Origin: Sporohalobacter salinus
GTDB lineage: Bacteria; Bacillota; Halanaerobiia; Halobacteroidales; Acetohalobiaceae
Assembly: GCF_016908635.1 (NCBI RefSeq)
Contig: NZ_JAFBEG010000015.1
Location: 1 to 60,747 of the forward strand
DNA length: 60,747 nucleotides
Direction of reading: 5' to 3'
A program made the translations under genes and the position numbers. The notes beneath the pieces were generated by a model. The model was not told the DNA's origin and did not search any database. It saw only the letters and a program-made list of their open reading frames with translations. Position 1 is the first letter of the stretch. Each line of letters starts with the position of its first letter. Shown here piece after piece: positions 34,815 through 43,148 of this stretch.

Positions 34815-35576
34815 TTATTTAGGAATTCCAAAAGCACAAGAAGCAATCTGACACTTACCACAAACATCAAATATTCCATCAAAATTTTTGAGTTTCTTTT
34901 GAAACATCTCATTATTTTTTAAAACAAATTTATAACATAACTGTCTATCAAATTCTTCTTTTGTCAATGCTTCTGTTGGACAGCGTTCAACACAGACACC
35001 ACAAGAACCATCTTGATAATAAAGACATGGAGTTTCTGTAAATTTAGCTGAAGGAGTTAAATAATGGTCTATTACTAAACTACCATATCTACCAGCACTT
35101 CCCTGTTCAGTAATTAACATTCGATTTAACCCAAAATCACCTAAACCACAGATTTTAGCTACACTCCGATGTGACCAGAAGCTAATTAATCTCTCTTCAT
35201 CAAAATTATGAGTCGCACTCTGCCAACCGACTTTAATCCCTACTTCCTCTAATTCTTCTTGTAATCTAATACAAATTTCACTAATTAATTCATTAGTTTC
35301 ATCATAGGCGATAGCCCACTCTAAAGCACATCCCGTTTGATTATCATTTGCCTCTATTACTTCTTTTGCAAAAGGAATAAAGAAGGCTATAACAGTCTTA
35401 GCATTAGATAAAATATCAGTAGGTAATTTATACTCAGAAGTAATTATCTCTTTTAATCTTTTAAAATCCTTATCATCAGTATTAGCAAATCCAACTAACG
35501 GCTGGCGATACTCAGTATCAGTATTACTATTAATAACTGTCTCTTCAATAATTTCTCTGATTAATTCCTTTACCAT
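34815..35576 (-). CDS. QueG-like 4Fe-4S protein
   Basis: A 253-aa iron-sulfur protein. The N-terminal domain (AKTVIAFFIPFAKEV, then KICGLGDFGLNRMLITEQGS) matches the epoxyqueuosine reductase family, and GSCGVCVERCPTEAL supplies a [4Fe-4S] site. A second cysteine group (CGKCQIASC) lies near the C-terminus. It is much shorter than QueG (about 380 aa) and has no HEAT-like tail, so true queuosine maturation is not assured. AGGAGG precedes the ATG. The Rrf2 fragment lies 35 bp upstream. Confidence 0.85.
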   Translation of the reverse strand: MVKELIREIIEETVINSNTDTEYRQPLVGFANTDDKDFKRLKEIITSEYKLPTDILSNAKTVIAFFIPFAKEVIEANDNQTGCALEWAIAYDETNELISEICIRLQEELEEVGIKVGWQSATHNFDEERLISFWSHRSVAKICGLGDFGLNRMLITEQGSAGRYGSLVIDHYLTPSAKFTETPCLYYQDGSCGVCVERCPTEALTKEEFDRQLCYKFVLKNNEMFQKKLKNFDGIFDVCGKCQIASCAFGIPK

Positions 35577-35611
35577 TATAACCCCTCCTAAATTTCACTC
35601 TAATATAACAG

Positions 35612-35881
35612 CTACATTAAATCAGCAATAGTCAGATCCTTTAAATCTGATCTTATACTTTCTCTAACTAAGCTATATATATCTTCTACTTTTCTACTAG
35701 CAAAAACCTCTTGTACATTAACTGGGTGATTAGATATCTGCACCTGAAGTATTTCCCAAACTGAAATTTCCTCCAGCGGTGTTAGAGGCAAATACTTATT
35801 CTCTTTAGTCAAAGATATAAATTCTGCATTCTTTAATTTCTGTAAATAATTCTTCATCCCTAACTTATAATATTTAATCAA
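35612..35881 (-). pseudogene. C-terminal half of an Rrf2-type regulator
   Basis: An 89-aa frame from a TTG codon (alternative ATG at 35857). The text YLQKLKNAEFISL, LTPLEEISVWEILQVQ and ESIRSDLKDLTIADLM matches the second half of Rrf2 regulators, where it follows the winged helix. The N-terminal 50-60 residues with the DNA-binding helix-turn-helix are absent, and the RNase HI stop lies only 11 bp upstream, so no room remains for them. It also lacks the three Fe-S cysteines of IscR types. Probably a remnant. Confidence 0.6.
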
Positions 35882-35892
35882 TTATTTTAATT

Positions 35893-36678
35893 TTAAGAAT
35901 TATTCTCTGCAGTTTCTTTAGCCAAAATATCACATAATTCATTTTCAAAATGGTCTGAATGAGCTTTAACCCATTCAAGCTCAATATACTTTCCTTCCGT
36001 AAGTTCATCGAACCTCTTCCAATATTTAATATGCTTAACCTTCTCCCCATTTACTGTATACCAATCATTTAACTTCCAATTAATTATCCATTCTGCTAAA
36101 CCTTTTCTTACATATTGACTATCTGTAACTATCCTTATTCTCTCGTGATCTTTAAGTAACTCTACTCCTCTAATAGCAGCCAATAACTCTATTAAGTTAC
36201 TATTCTTAACATCTACTCCTTCCGTATAATAATTATAATTTCCGGCTTCATCTTCGATAATTAAAGCATAAGCTCCATTGTCTAACTCTTCTAAAAAACT
36301 ACCATCAGTATATATTTTAGGAGTTTTATTATCTTCATAATTATCCCGGGTATAACTCTTTATCTCTGTTTCCCGCTTATCAACTACCATTAATTTTTCC
36401 TTATCATTAAAACCAGAAACATCTTTTTGGTTTCTTAAACAAAATTTAAGTTCAAATCCTACATAATAAGTATCTAGTCTTTTAGTATGAAGCATCTTCC
36501 TTAACTGATATTCATTTTCCCTTAATAAATTACTTAACTCATTATTTTCACAGAATCTTAACTCTTTATTCTCAGGATTAAACCAAAAAGCAGTACTTTC
36601 TCCTCCTCGAAGTACTTCAATTTTATAATCATTTCCTAGTTGAAATATTATTTCCATGTCAAAAACAAGAATTTCCAT
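35893..36678 (-). CDS. Ribonuclease HI with an extra N-terminal domain
   Basis: A 261-aa protein. Residues 120-261 are an RNase HI domain with the catalytic set: YTDGS (Asp, about 124), NLIELLAA (Glu), VTDSQYV (Asp) and ENELCDILA (Asp). Such enzymes cut the RNA strand of RNA-DNA hybrids. The first 110 residues (GNDYKIEVLRGGESTAFWFN ...) have no recognised family and are not the usual HBD domain. The ATG at 36678 follows GGAGGAAGGAG; it overlaps the end of the M48 gene by 20 bp, so the two are coupled. Confidence 0.85.
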   Translation of the reverse strand: MEILVFDMEIIFQLGNDYKIEVLRGGESTAFWFNPENKELRFCENNELSNLLRENEYQLRKMLHTKRLDTYYVGFELKFCLRNQKDVSGFNDKEKLMVVDKRETEIKSYTRDNYEDNKTPKIYTDGSFLEELDNGAYALIIEDEAGNYNYYTEGVDVKNSNLIELLAAIRGVELLKDHERIRIVTDSQYVRKGLAEWIINWKLNDWYTVNGEKVKHIKYWKRFDELTEGKYIELEWVKAHSDHFENELCDILAKETAENNS

Positions 36679-37828
36679 TATCTCCTTCCTCCCCGTTTTC
36701 ATCACTTCTATTACTCCAATACAATGCTTTTTCTACTCTTTTTCCAATTGGAGGATGAGAAGCTTTAAATAAAAGATCATACCAATTATATTCTAATTTA
36801 GATAAACTGTCGTCTGCTAATTTAACAAAAGCTGTAGCTAAATCATCTGAATTATCGATTAACTGTAAAGCAAAATTATCAGCTCTTTTTTCAGTTAAAC
36901 GACTAAAAATTAATCCTAAAGGACTTAACAACCAATTTAAAATTCCTGTTACTAATAAAAAAAGAGGTAAACTAATAATACTATAGACTTCTGTATAGCC
37001 AAACAATTTAGTTGCTGGCTGCCATAATTTTGAAACTAAAAAGACTGTAAATAATAAACTCAAAGCTTCTATAAACAATAATTTAAACATATCTCCATTA
37101 ACATGATGTCCAATTTCATGAGCTAATACAGCTTCAATCTCATCATTTGTATATCTCTCCTGAAGATTATCTCCTAAAAGAATCTTTCTTGTTCTTCCCA
37201 TGCCTACTACCGCAGCATTAGCTGAATTCATCTTAGAACTTAAGTTAAATTCGTAAATATCTGCTACCTCAATGCCTACTCGAGAAAAAAGTTCCATTAA
37301 CCTCTCCCGTAAAGGAGACTCAGGATAAGGAGTTAATTCAAAGAAAAACGGTAACAAAACAACAGGAAAAATAAAATTAATTACTAAAATTAATAATACT
37401 CCTCCTATAGAAAAAAACAACCACCATCTATCAGGATACCAGACAGTAATAGTTAAAAAGGCGCGCCCTGCTACATATAAAAAGAGATTAGTCAAAATAA
37501 ATACCTTTACTTTATCCAACAACCATTCTTTTGGAGTCTGATTAGAAAGTTCATACTTTCGACTCAACTTATAGCTAAATAAATAATCAAAGATCCAAGT
37601 GTAAATTGAATATAATAAGGTAACTCCAAAAATAAAAATGACTAATTTCAGATCAAAATTATCAATTATATTAGCTATAAAATTATAAACTTTTACTTCC
37701 AAAGAAAATCCAAAAAACACTAACCAGAAGATAAACTCTAAAACTATTTTATAACTATTATAGCGATCTTTAATCCGATTATATTCTTTAGCTAATTTTC
37801 GGCGCTCAGAATCATACATTTCCTCCAT
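36659..37828 (-). CDS. M48-family (Ste24-like) membrane metallopeptidase
   Basis: A 389-aa integral-membrane zinc protease. The catalytic motif is VLAHEIGHHVNGD (HExxH at 237-241), with a downstream RADNFA glutamate-region element (EKRADNFALQ). Several membrane helices lie at 28-48, 62-85, 110-125 and 135-160, and more beyond the active site. The layout fits CAAX-protease-like M48 enzymes such as Ste24 and HtpX relatives, which trim or degrade membrane proteins. The ATG at 37828 follows GGAAGGG. It is coupled to the RNase HI gene. Confidence 0.92.
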   Translation of the reverse strand: MEEMYDSERRKLAKEYNRIKDRYNSYKIVLEFIFWLVFFGFSLEVKVYNFIANIIDNFDLKLVIFIFGVTLLYSIYTWIFDYLFSYKLSRKYELSNQTPKEWLLDKVKVFILTNLFLYVAGRAFLTITVWYPDRWWLFFSIGGVLLILVINFIFPVVLLPFFFELTPYPESPLRERLMELFSRVGIEVADIYEFNLSSKMNSANAAVVGMGRTRKILLGDNLQERYTNDEIEAVLAHEIGHHVNGDMFKLLFIEALSLLFTVFLVSKLWQPATKLFGYTEVYSIISLPLFLLVTGILNWLLSPLGLIFSRLTEKRADNFALQLIDNSDDLATAFVKLADDSLSKLEYNWYDLLFKASHPPIGKRVEKALYWSNRSDENGEEGDNGNSCF

Positions 37829-37952
37829 TGCAACAATCCCTTCCTCTCCAAACTATTATTACTTAAAAACAACCTGATAATTATATTTCTCTTTTTTTTA
37901 ATTATTCTTTATTCTTTAATGGATTCCTCCAATTTAAGCATTAATTTAACTC

Positions 37953-40427
37953 CTATTTTACCCCGCGATAAAAATGCCCAGTAGTGTAACCTTTTTCATT
38001 CATCTTATATTTTAAAGTATCAAAATCAAATTCTTTATTATCAAGTTTAGCTCGATAAGCTCGAAGAATCTTAACTACTTCCTCCTTATCCTCTCTAACA
38101 AAGTCTAATCGATAACTTTGGCAGCCGGATTGAGTAATTTCCGATAAATAATCAATTACATAAAGGGGTTGACTATTATAAATAATAGTAGTACAGCTAT
38201 CTAAGTCAGTTTCAATAGGAGCTATCATTTTCTTACGATCCAACAAACCATAATTGGTCTGTAAACACTCTTGATTACAGCTTTGTTCAGTATCAAATCC
38301 AGTTATTACACTACCAATTGGACAATATTCAGTAATCATCATAGGTAAATGACCATAAACAATAACTTCCTTATTGATATTATTATATTCAGTTAAGGCT
38401 TTAATTTCTTTTAAATTAAGCTCAGGAGAAAGAATTATCCCTTCATAATCTTCTAATTCCCAGTGGTTAACACTATAACTATTAAAGATATTCAATGAAT
38501 AATCAGCAATTAATTGTTTATTTGTCTTCTGTAATAAATAAGCTATTCCCAATTGAGATACAAGATAGCCATCAATTTGACTATTTTCTAATCTATTAAT
38601 CTTTTCTTTAACTTCATTTAGTCTATTCTGGCGAGCAATTTGAGGAAATTTAACAAAAAATTCAGTTCCATAATTTTCAGATTGTTGAGCTAAATCATTA
38701 ATTTGATCTAAATTTAATTTTTGAATATCACAATAGACTCTATCTATTCCGACTTCTAATACATCTTCTAAATGGTTTACTTCTTTAAGATAGACAGTCA
38801 ATCCTGTCTTTTCTACTTTATCAGCAACATTCAATTCAAAATCTTTCTGCTTAATCTCATTGCTACGTTCAGCAGATATAAACTCTTTACTTCTCTTTAA
38901 ATTTAAAGCTTCAACTACTCTTCGACGTAACTGATTTATTTTAGAAATAGGTATAAATAAATTGTCATCAATATCCAGCTCTACATTGCCAAACTCATAA
39001 GGAGTATCCCCTAACTTATTTAATTGTTCTCGTAAATCACTTTCAGTAACTGGCTGGTTCTTTGCTTCTTCACATCTAAAGTCGCCTGTAACTGATACAT
39101 AGTGACCTTCATCTTCCCAAACTTTTAATTCCATTGGTTCTCCTAACTTAGCCGTCAAATGTCCATAAATCTCTATCTTCTTAATAGTATTCGGTAACTG
39201 ATAAGTCTCCTGCAACCTTGTTAGTAATTCTTTATCTGATGTACGATAAACAGAATCACCAGCCTTAATTCTTCCTCTAATCTCAATCTTAATTACATCC
39301 TCATTAACCTCTTCAGATTCCGATAAAACAACTCCTGGATTTTTCTCTTCTGCTGTCCAAATTTCGATTCCATCACCAGAATTAACTTCTTTATTTAATT
39401 TAATTTTACATTCTCCACTTTGATTATTATAATTAATAACCTTCCCTACCTTAACTCCCCAATTTTTAGGACGCTGAGGACTTATTAAATCTAACTCTTC
39501 TTTTCCTAAATAATAACCTGGAATAAATCCACCTCGATTAAAAATTTGAGTAACCTCTTCTAAATCATCCTCATTTACTTCATAATTCTGTTTACTATTT
39601 TCCAAATAATCATCAATATATTTTCGGTACTTTTCAGTTACCAAGGCAGTATACTCCGGCCGTTTCATTCTTCCTTCTATCTTAAATGAAGCAATACCAC
39701 TATCTATTAAATCAGGCAAAATCTCTAATGTATTAATATCTTTAGGGCTAAGTAGATGACTTTTAGCAAACTCTTCTCCCACAACTTCCTTAGTATCTAA
39801 GTTAATTAAAGTATAAGGCAGACGACAAGGTTGAGCACAGCGACCGCGATTACCGCTCCGACCTCCAATTAAACTACTCATCAAACATTGTCCAGAATAT
39901 GAGACACATAATGCTCCATGAACAAAACATTCTACTTCTAACTGAGTTTCTTCTATAATTTTCTTTATCTCTTCTAATGATAATTCCCGAGCTAATATAA
40001 CTCGTGAAAAACCTAATTCCTCTAAGTATTTAGCTCCTTCTAAATTATGAATAGTCATCTGAGTACTAGCATGCAACTCTAAATCAGGTAAAAATTCATG
40101 TATTAATTTAGCTGTCCCTAAATCCTGAATAATAACTCCATCTACTCCATTTTTATAAATCAGTTCTATAAATTCTAACACTTCTTTTATCTCTGTATCT
40201 TTATATAAAGTATTAACAGTTACATACACTTTAACTCCACGAATATGAACATATTCAAAAACTTCTTTTAATTCTTCTAAAGTGAAATTTTGAGCATGCT
40301 CACGAGCATTAAAAGACTTACCACCTAAATAAACAGCATCACAACCATTCTGTACAGCAGCATATAGACTTTTAAAATTGCTAACGGGCGCTAGCAATTC
40401 TGTTTTATCTAATCGATAATCATACAT
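37953..40427 (-). CDS. U32-family peptidase, long form with DUF3656
   Basis: An 824-aa protein. The N-terminal U32 domain (1-300) has LAPVSNFKSLYAAVQNGCDA, HGALCVSYSGQC and the cysteine motif RGRCAQPCRL. A DUF3656-type domain follows (about 400-510), then a second barrel-like region (550-824) with its own Cys motif (QSCNQECLQ). The long-form architecture is common in Clostridia and related anaerobes. Several U32 proteins are now known to modify rRNA or tRNA (RlhA, TrhP) rather than cleave peptides, so the peptidase name may mislead. It stands alone, 180 bp from the Staygreen gene. Confidence 0.92.
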   Translation of the reverse strand: MYDYRLDKTELLAPVSNFKSLYAAVQNGCDAVYLGGKSFNAREHAQNFTLEELKEVFEYVHIRGVKVYVTVNTLYKDTEIKEVLEFIELIYKNGVDGVIIQDLGTAKLIHEFLPDLELHASTQMTIHNLEGAKYLEELGFSRVILARELSLEEIKKIIEETQLEVECFVHGALCVSYSGQCLMSSLIGGRSGNRGRCAQPCRLPYTLINLDTKEVVGEEFAKSHLLSPKDINTLEILPDLIDSGIASFKIEGRMKRPEYTALVTEKYRKYIDDYLENSKQNYEVNEDDLEEVTQIFNRGGFIPGYYLGKEELDLISPQRPKNWGVKVGKVINYNNQSGECKIKLNKEVNSGDGIEIWTAEEKNPGVVLSESEEVNEDVIKIEIRGRIKAGDSVYRTSDKELLTRLQETYQLPNTIKKIEIYGHLTAKLGEPMELKVWEDEGHYVSVTGDFRCEEAKNQPVTESDLREQLNKLGDTPYEFGNVELDIDDNLFIPISKINQLRRRVVEALNLKRSKEFISAERSNEIKQKDFELNVADKVEKTGLTVYLKEVNHLEDVLEVGIDRVYCDIQKLNLDQINDLAQQSENYGTEFFVKFPQIARQNRLNEVKEKINRLENSQIDGYLVSQLGIAYLLQKTNKQLIADYSLNIFNSYSVNHWELEDYEGIILSPELNLKEIKALTEYNNINKEVIVYGHLPMMITEYCPIGSVITGFDTEQSCNQECLQTNYGLLDRKKMIAPIETDLDSCTTIIYNSQPLYVIDYLSEITQSGCQSYRLDFVREDKEEVVKILRAYRAKLDNKEFDFDTLKYKMNEKGYTTGHFYRGVK

Positions 40428-40610
40428 AATTCAATTATTAGCCCCTTTCTAATATCTAAGTATCATCAATTGATATTAATAAGTACTATTCTTCATTTTA
40501 TTCCATTCTTAATCCAATTGCAATCAAATTTATATTTTTCTTCTTCAATTCGTCTTTTTCACAGATAAATAAATTTTGAATACTATAAAGTATAATGAAA
40601 TTAGAGAAAG

Positions 40611-41066
40611 GTGGGCATACCATTGCATAAATTTAATCCTGATAAGTTATCTGTTGAATATCGCCACGGAATAACTCCCACTGATCCAATCATTCCTAGA
40701 CGATATACATTAACCCATTCTGATAAGACAGGAAATCTATTTCTGACTATAGGATATAGATATGCCTCTGATAAAATTAATCCCCCTCGAGATGAAGTTA
40801 TTGGGGAATGGAATTATAAAAATAATTATGTCTTTTATGCAACAGTTTATATAGATGGTAAAAATCGAAAAAAAACTGATAACCGTAATAGAATTATCCT
40901 CCAAGAACTACCTCTAGCCTTAAAAGCAATTCGTTATGGAGATAGAAGGCTTTTTCTTACTCATTCTGACTTAGATAAAGCACCTATATATATTTATTTT
41001 AGATCAATCTATCCTGAATATAACCGCACAGAATATTGGGGAATTTTCTCTGATTATATAAGTTAA
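40611..41066 (+). CDS. Staygreen (SGR/Mg-dechelatase) family protein
   Basis: A soluble protein of 147-151 aa whose whole length follows the Staygreen domain: FNPDKLSVEY, PRRYTLTHSDKTGNLFLTIG, RDEVIGEW, then LALKAIRYGDRRLF and APIYIYFRSIYPEYNRTEYW. Plant SGR pulls Mg2+ out of chlorophyll a; some bacterial relatives show the same activity. No chlorophyll genes are seen here, so the substrate must be something else. The first frame codon is GTG at 40611, but AGGTGG lies eight bases before a TTG at 40623, which could be the real start. Confidence 0.85.
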   Translation: MGIPLHKFNPDKLSVEYRHGITPTDPIIPRRYTLTHSDKTGNLFLTIGYRYASDKINPPRDEVIGEWNYKNNYVFYATVYIDGKNRKKTDNRNRIILQELPLALKAIRYGDRRLFLTHSDLDKAPIYIYFRSIYPEYNRTEYWGIFSDYIS

Positions 41067-41087
41067 TAAAACTACTACAATTAAAAA

Positions 41088-41114
41088 AGCACCTGCCTTT
41101 TCAAGACAGGTACT
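41088..41114 (-). terminator. Terminator after the RibU-like gene
   Basis: Minus-strand AGTACCTGTC and GGCAGGTGCT pair around seven bases and run into TTTTTTAATT. Confidence 0.85.
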
Positions 41115-41124
41115 ATTATTAATT

Positions 41125-41691
41125 TCATTTCCAATAAGAAGTATTTTCATTAGCAGAATAAATCAATCCTTCATCCCTTAGAAAATCAGCTAACTTTTTA
41201 TAAATAATAACTGTTATTCCTGAATTAGCACAAGACTTTACAATATTAAAAGGAATAATTGCAGGTAATAACAGATCACGTACTTTTTGAAAAGGAATTC
41301 CATAAAAAATAGGATTTAAAATTAAATTTGCTATCGCCATAACTCCAGTCATAGCAATTGAACCACAAATCAAACCATAAACTGCTCCTCTTAATGTATG
41401 ATTCCGTTGATAAATATATCCTGCTATGCTAACTAAGACACCAGTAGCTAAAAAATGCATAATTGCCCCAAAAGGCCCTCCTAATCCAGTAAATAAGGCC
41501 ATTAAGACCGATAACAAAAATGTAGCTCCCAAAGCCGAAATCGGCCCATATAAAAAAGTAATAATTAAAATTGGAACATCACCAGGTTCATAAATTAAAA
41601 ATGGTTGAAAAAGCGGAACAGAAATAGTTACCATCAAAATCAAAGATAATGCTACTAACAAAGCAATATTAGTAGTCTTTTTAATATCCAT
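41125..41691 (-). CDS. ECF transporter S component, riboflavin type (RibU-like)
   Basis: A 188-aa membrane protein with about six helices. The N-terminal segment TTNIALLVALSLILM holds the small-residue A-x-x-x-A face used by S components to contact EcfT. YEPGDVPILI and GPFGAIMHFLATG follow. An FMN riboswitch lies directly upstream, so the substrate is almost surely riboflavin or a close flavin. The shared EcfA/EcfT energy module is not in this window. Confidence 0.92.
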   Translation of the reverse strand: MDIKKTTNIALLVALSLILMVTISVPLFQPFLIYEPGDVPILIITFLYGPISALGATFLLSVLMALFTGLGGPFGAIMHFLATGVLVSIAGYIYQRNHTLRGAVYGLICGSIAMTGVMAIANLILNPIFYGIPFQKVRDLLLPAIIPFNIVKSCANSGITVIIYKKLADFLRDEGLIYSANENTSYWK

Positions 41692-41729
41692 CTTTAATCT
41701 CTCCCTCTAAAAATAATATACCTAAAATT

Positions 41730-41759
41730 AAAAGACCCCAAATTACTTCAGGGCCTTTT
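41730..41759 (-). terminator. Expression-platform terminator of the FMN riboswitch
   Basis: AAAAGGCCCT pairs with GGGGTCTTTT, followed by AATTTT; it lies between the aptamer and the RibU-like gene and would stop transcription when FMN is bound. Confidence 0.75.
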
Positions 41760-41774
41760 GAATATCATTAATTT

Positions 41775-41902
41775 CTCTTCTTTCTTCCGGACTCTACCGT
41801 CGGTGCTGAAATTCCATCAGCTCGGCCTCTAGGCTCGTGGACTATAACCACCGGTCTGGAATTAGAGATTTGAATCAAATCTCTTCACCATACCCTGAAG
41901 AG
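41775..41902 (-). ncRNA. FMN riboswitch (RFN element)
   Basis: The minus-strand sequence has the RFN conserved blocks in order: CTTCAGGGTATGGTGAAG, then ACCGGTGGTTATAGTCCACG, a variable arm, then GCTGATGG...ATTTCAGCACCGACGGT and AGAGTCCGG with a final GAAGAAAGAAGAG. The P1 helix is CTCTTC/GAAGAG. It controls the flavin transporter gene by FMN-dependent termination. Confidence 0.95.
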
Positions 41903-41976
41903 TTAAATATTAAATTAAATATCACTGTTAATATTATATAGTAATATCAGAAAAATAACAAGCAAAAAAACATAAC

Positions 41977-42462
41977 TTAAACAAATAATTCTACTGCTTT
42001 ATTAGCAATTCGCTTACCAAAGATTTCAGCTCTTTCCTGCTGTTCTTCATTGCCATCTTTAATGCAGACAGCACCATAGTGCGTATAAGGCTTACCATCT
42101 GATGCACCACCAGAATAAATAACCATTCCTTTAACTAACATATGGCCAATCATAGTTAATAAAGCCATATCTGCTCCGCCACCTAAATAATTCTCTGTTG
42201 CAAATACAGCTCCTAACTTTCCACTTAAATCATAATTCATTTCCGTATCAAACCATTTCTTTGTCTGCCAAGAAAAATTAGCTAAATAAGTAGGAGTACC
42301 AAAAATAACTGCCTTTGACTCCTCTATAAATTCATCATCAATATCCTCAATTCCCATAGTTCTAGCTTCAATATTATCAACTTCATTAGCTCCTTCAGCA
42401 ATTATTCCAGCTACATCCTCTGTATTTCCTGTTTCACTATGATACAAAACAGTTAATTTCAT
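41977..42462 (-). CDS. Flavodoxin/NADPH-dependent FMN reductase-like protein
   Basis: A 161-aa flavoprotein. The FMN phosphate loop YHSETGNTEDVAGII opens the chain, FGTPTYLANFSWQTKKW contacts the ring, and ATENYLGGGADM follows, as in WrbA/flavodoxin-family proteins. It lies directly beyond the riboswitch-controlled flavin transporter. The ATG at 42462 sits five bases after GGGGGAA; the longer frame to 42516 starts inside an upstream palindrome and is rejected. That 26-bp palindrome (42510-42535) may be its operator. Confidence 0.9.
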   Translation of the reverse strand: MKLTVLYHSETGNTEDVAGIIAEGANEVDNIEARTMGIEDIDDEFIEESKAVIFGTPTYLANFSWQTKKWFDTEMNYDLSGKLGAVFATENYLGGGADMALLTMIGHMLVKGMVIYSGGASDGKPYTHYGAVCIKDGNEEQQERAEIFGKRIANKAVELFV

Positions 42463-42509
42463 TTCTATTCCCCCTTGGAAAGCAATCCATAGTTTATTTT
42501 CATTAGTGT

Positions 42510-42535
42510 AAAACATAATACATGTATTATGTTTT
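42510..42535. promoter_or_regulatory. Perfect 26-bp palindrome upstream of the flavodoxin gene
   Basis: AAAACATAATACA is followed at once by its exact reverse complement. It lies 48 bp before the flavodoxin start codon, where a dimeric repressor such as a MarR- or Rrf2-type protein could bind. No T run follows, so it is not a terminator. Confidence 0.6.
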
Positions 42536-42637
42536 TTAACATATTTCTACTTATGCCCATAATCCCCTTTATTTCTATTAAAAAATATATGACTTCTACT
42601 CTTATTTAAATCTTCTTATTCTTTTAAATAATTAAAA

Positions 42638-43021
42638 CTAGTTTCTACTTTCAGCTATTCTTATAATCACATATGCTATTAACGAAAATACAAAAACCAC
42701 TAGTAACATCCAGGCAATACTCTGTAAAGAACCAATTAAAGTTCTATAAATTTCTAAAGTCCAGTGTTCTAAAGTAAGCGTAACAACTTTTTTATCCCTC
42801 ATAGAAGTATTAATATATTTTTCAAGCTCCCAAATACGTACTCCACCAGATATACCAACTACATAAATAGCAAACTTAATATACTTTAACCAAGCTTTAC
42901 TAAGTTTATTAGGCACTATAAGTTGCAAAATTTCATTAATAGAACTACTAAAAATTCTTATAACTATATGACAGGATAATAAAGCAACTAAAAATGTGAT
43001 AATTAATAATAAATAAAACAT
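42638..43021 (-). CDS. Membrane protein of unknown function
   Basis: A 127-aa protein with three likely membrane helices: residues 2-24, a weaker one at 46-62, and 100-121. A polar, tryptophan-containing middle (GGVRIWELEKYINTS, LEHWTLEIYRTLIG) sits between them. No family is recognised, though similar small proteins occur in other Firmicutes. AGGAGAG precedes the ATG. It is divergent from the SYLF gene. Confidence 0.65.
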   Translation of the reverse strand: MFYLLLIITFLVALLSCHIVIRIFSSSINEILQLIVPNKLSKAWLKYIKFAIYVVGISGGVRIWELEKYINTSMRDKKVVTLTLEHWTLEIYRTLIGSLQSIAWMLLVVFVFSLIAYVIIRIAESRN

Positions 43022-43148
43022 AGATTCTCTCCTTTCTAGTGATTTTTTCTTCTAACTAAACTTAGTGCTCTTTGACAATTAATATTTTTAATTATATAAT
43101 AAGAGGGAAATATACATATAAAATTATTTAGGAAAATGAGGGATGAAA

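Noticed and set aside
34763-34822. A 19-codon plus-strand frame with TTG start and GGGAGG before it (MTKNNDIPRYYSFNNPNFI)
   Set aside because: The ribosome site is good, but the frame is very short and runs into the convergent QueG-like gene; no family seen. Kept only as a note.
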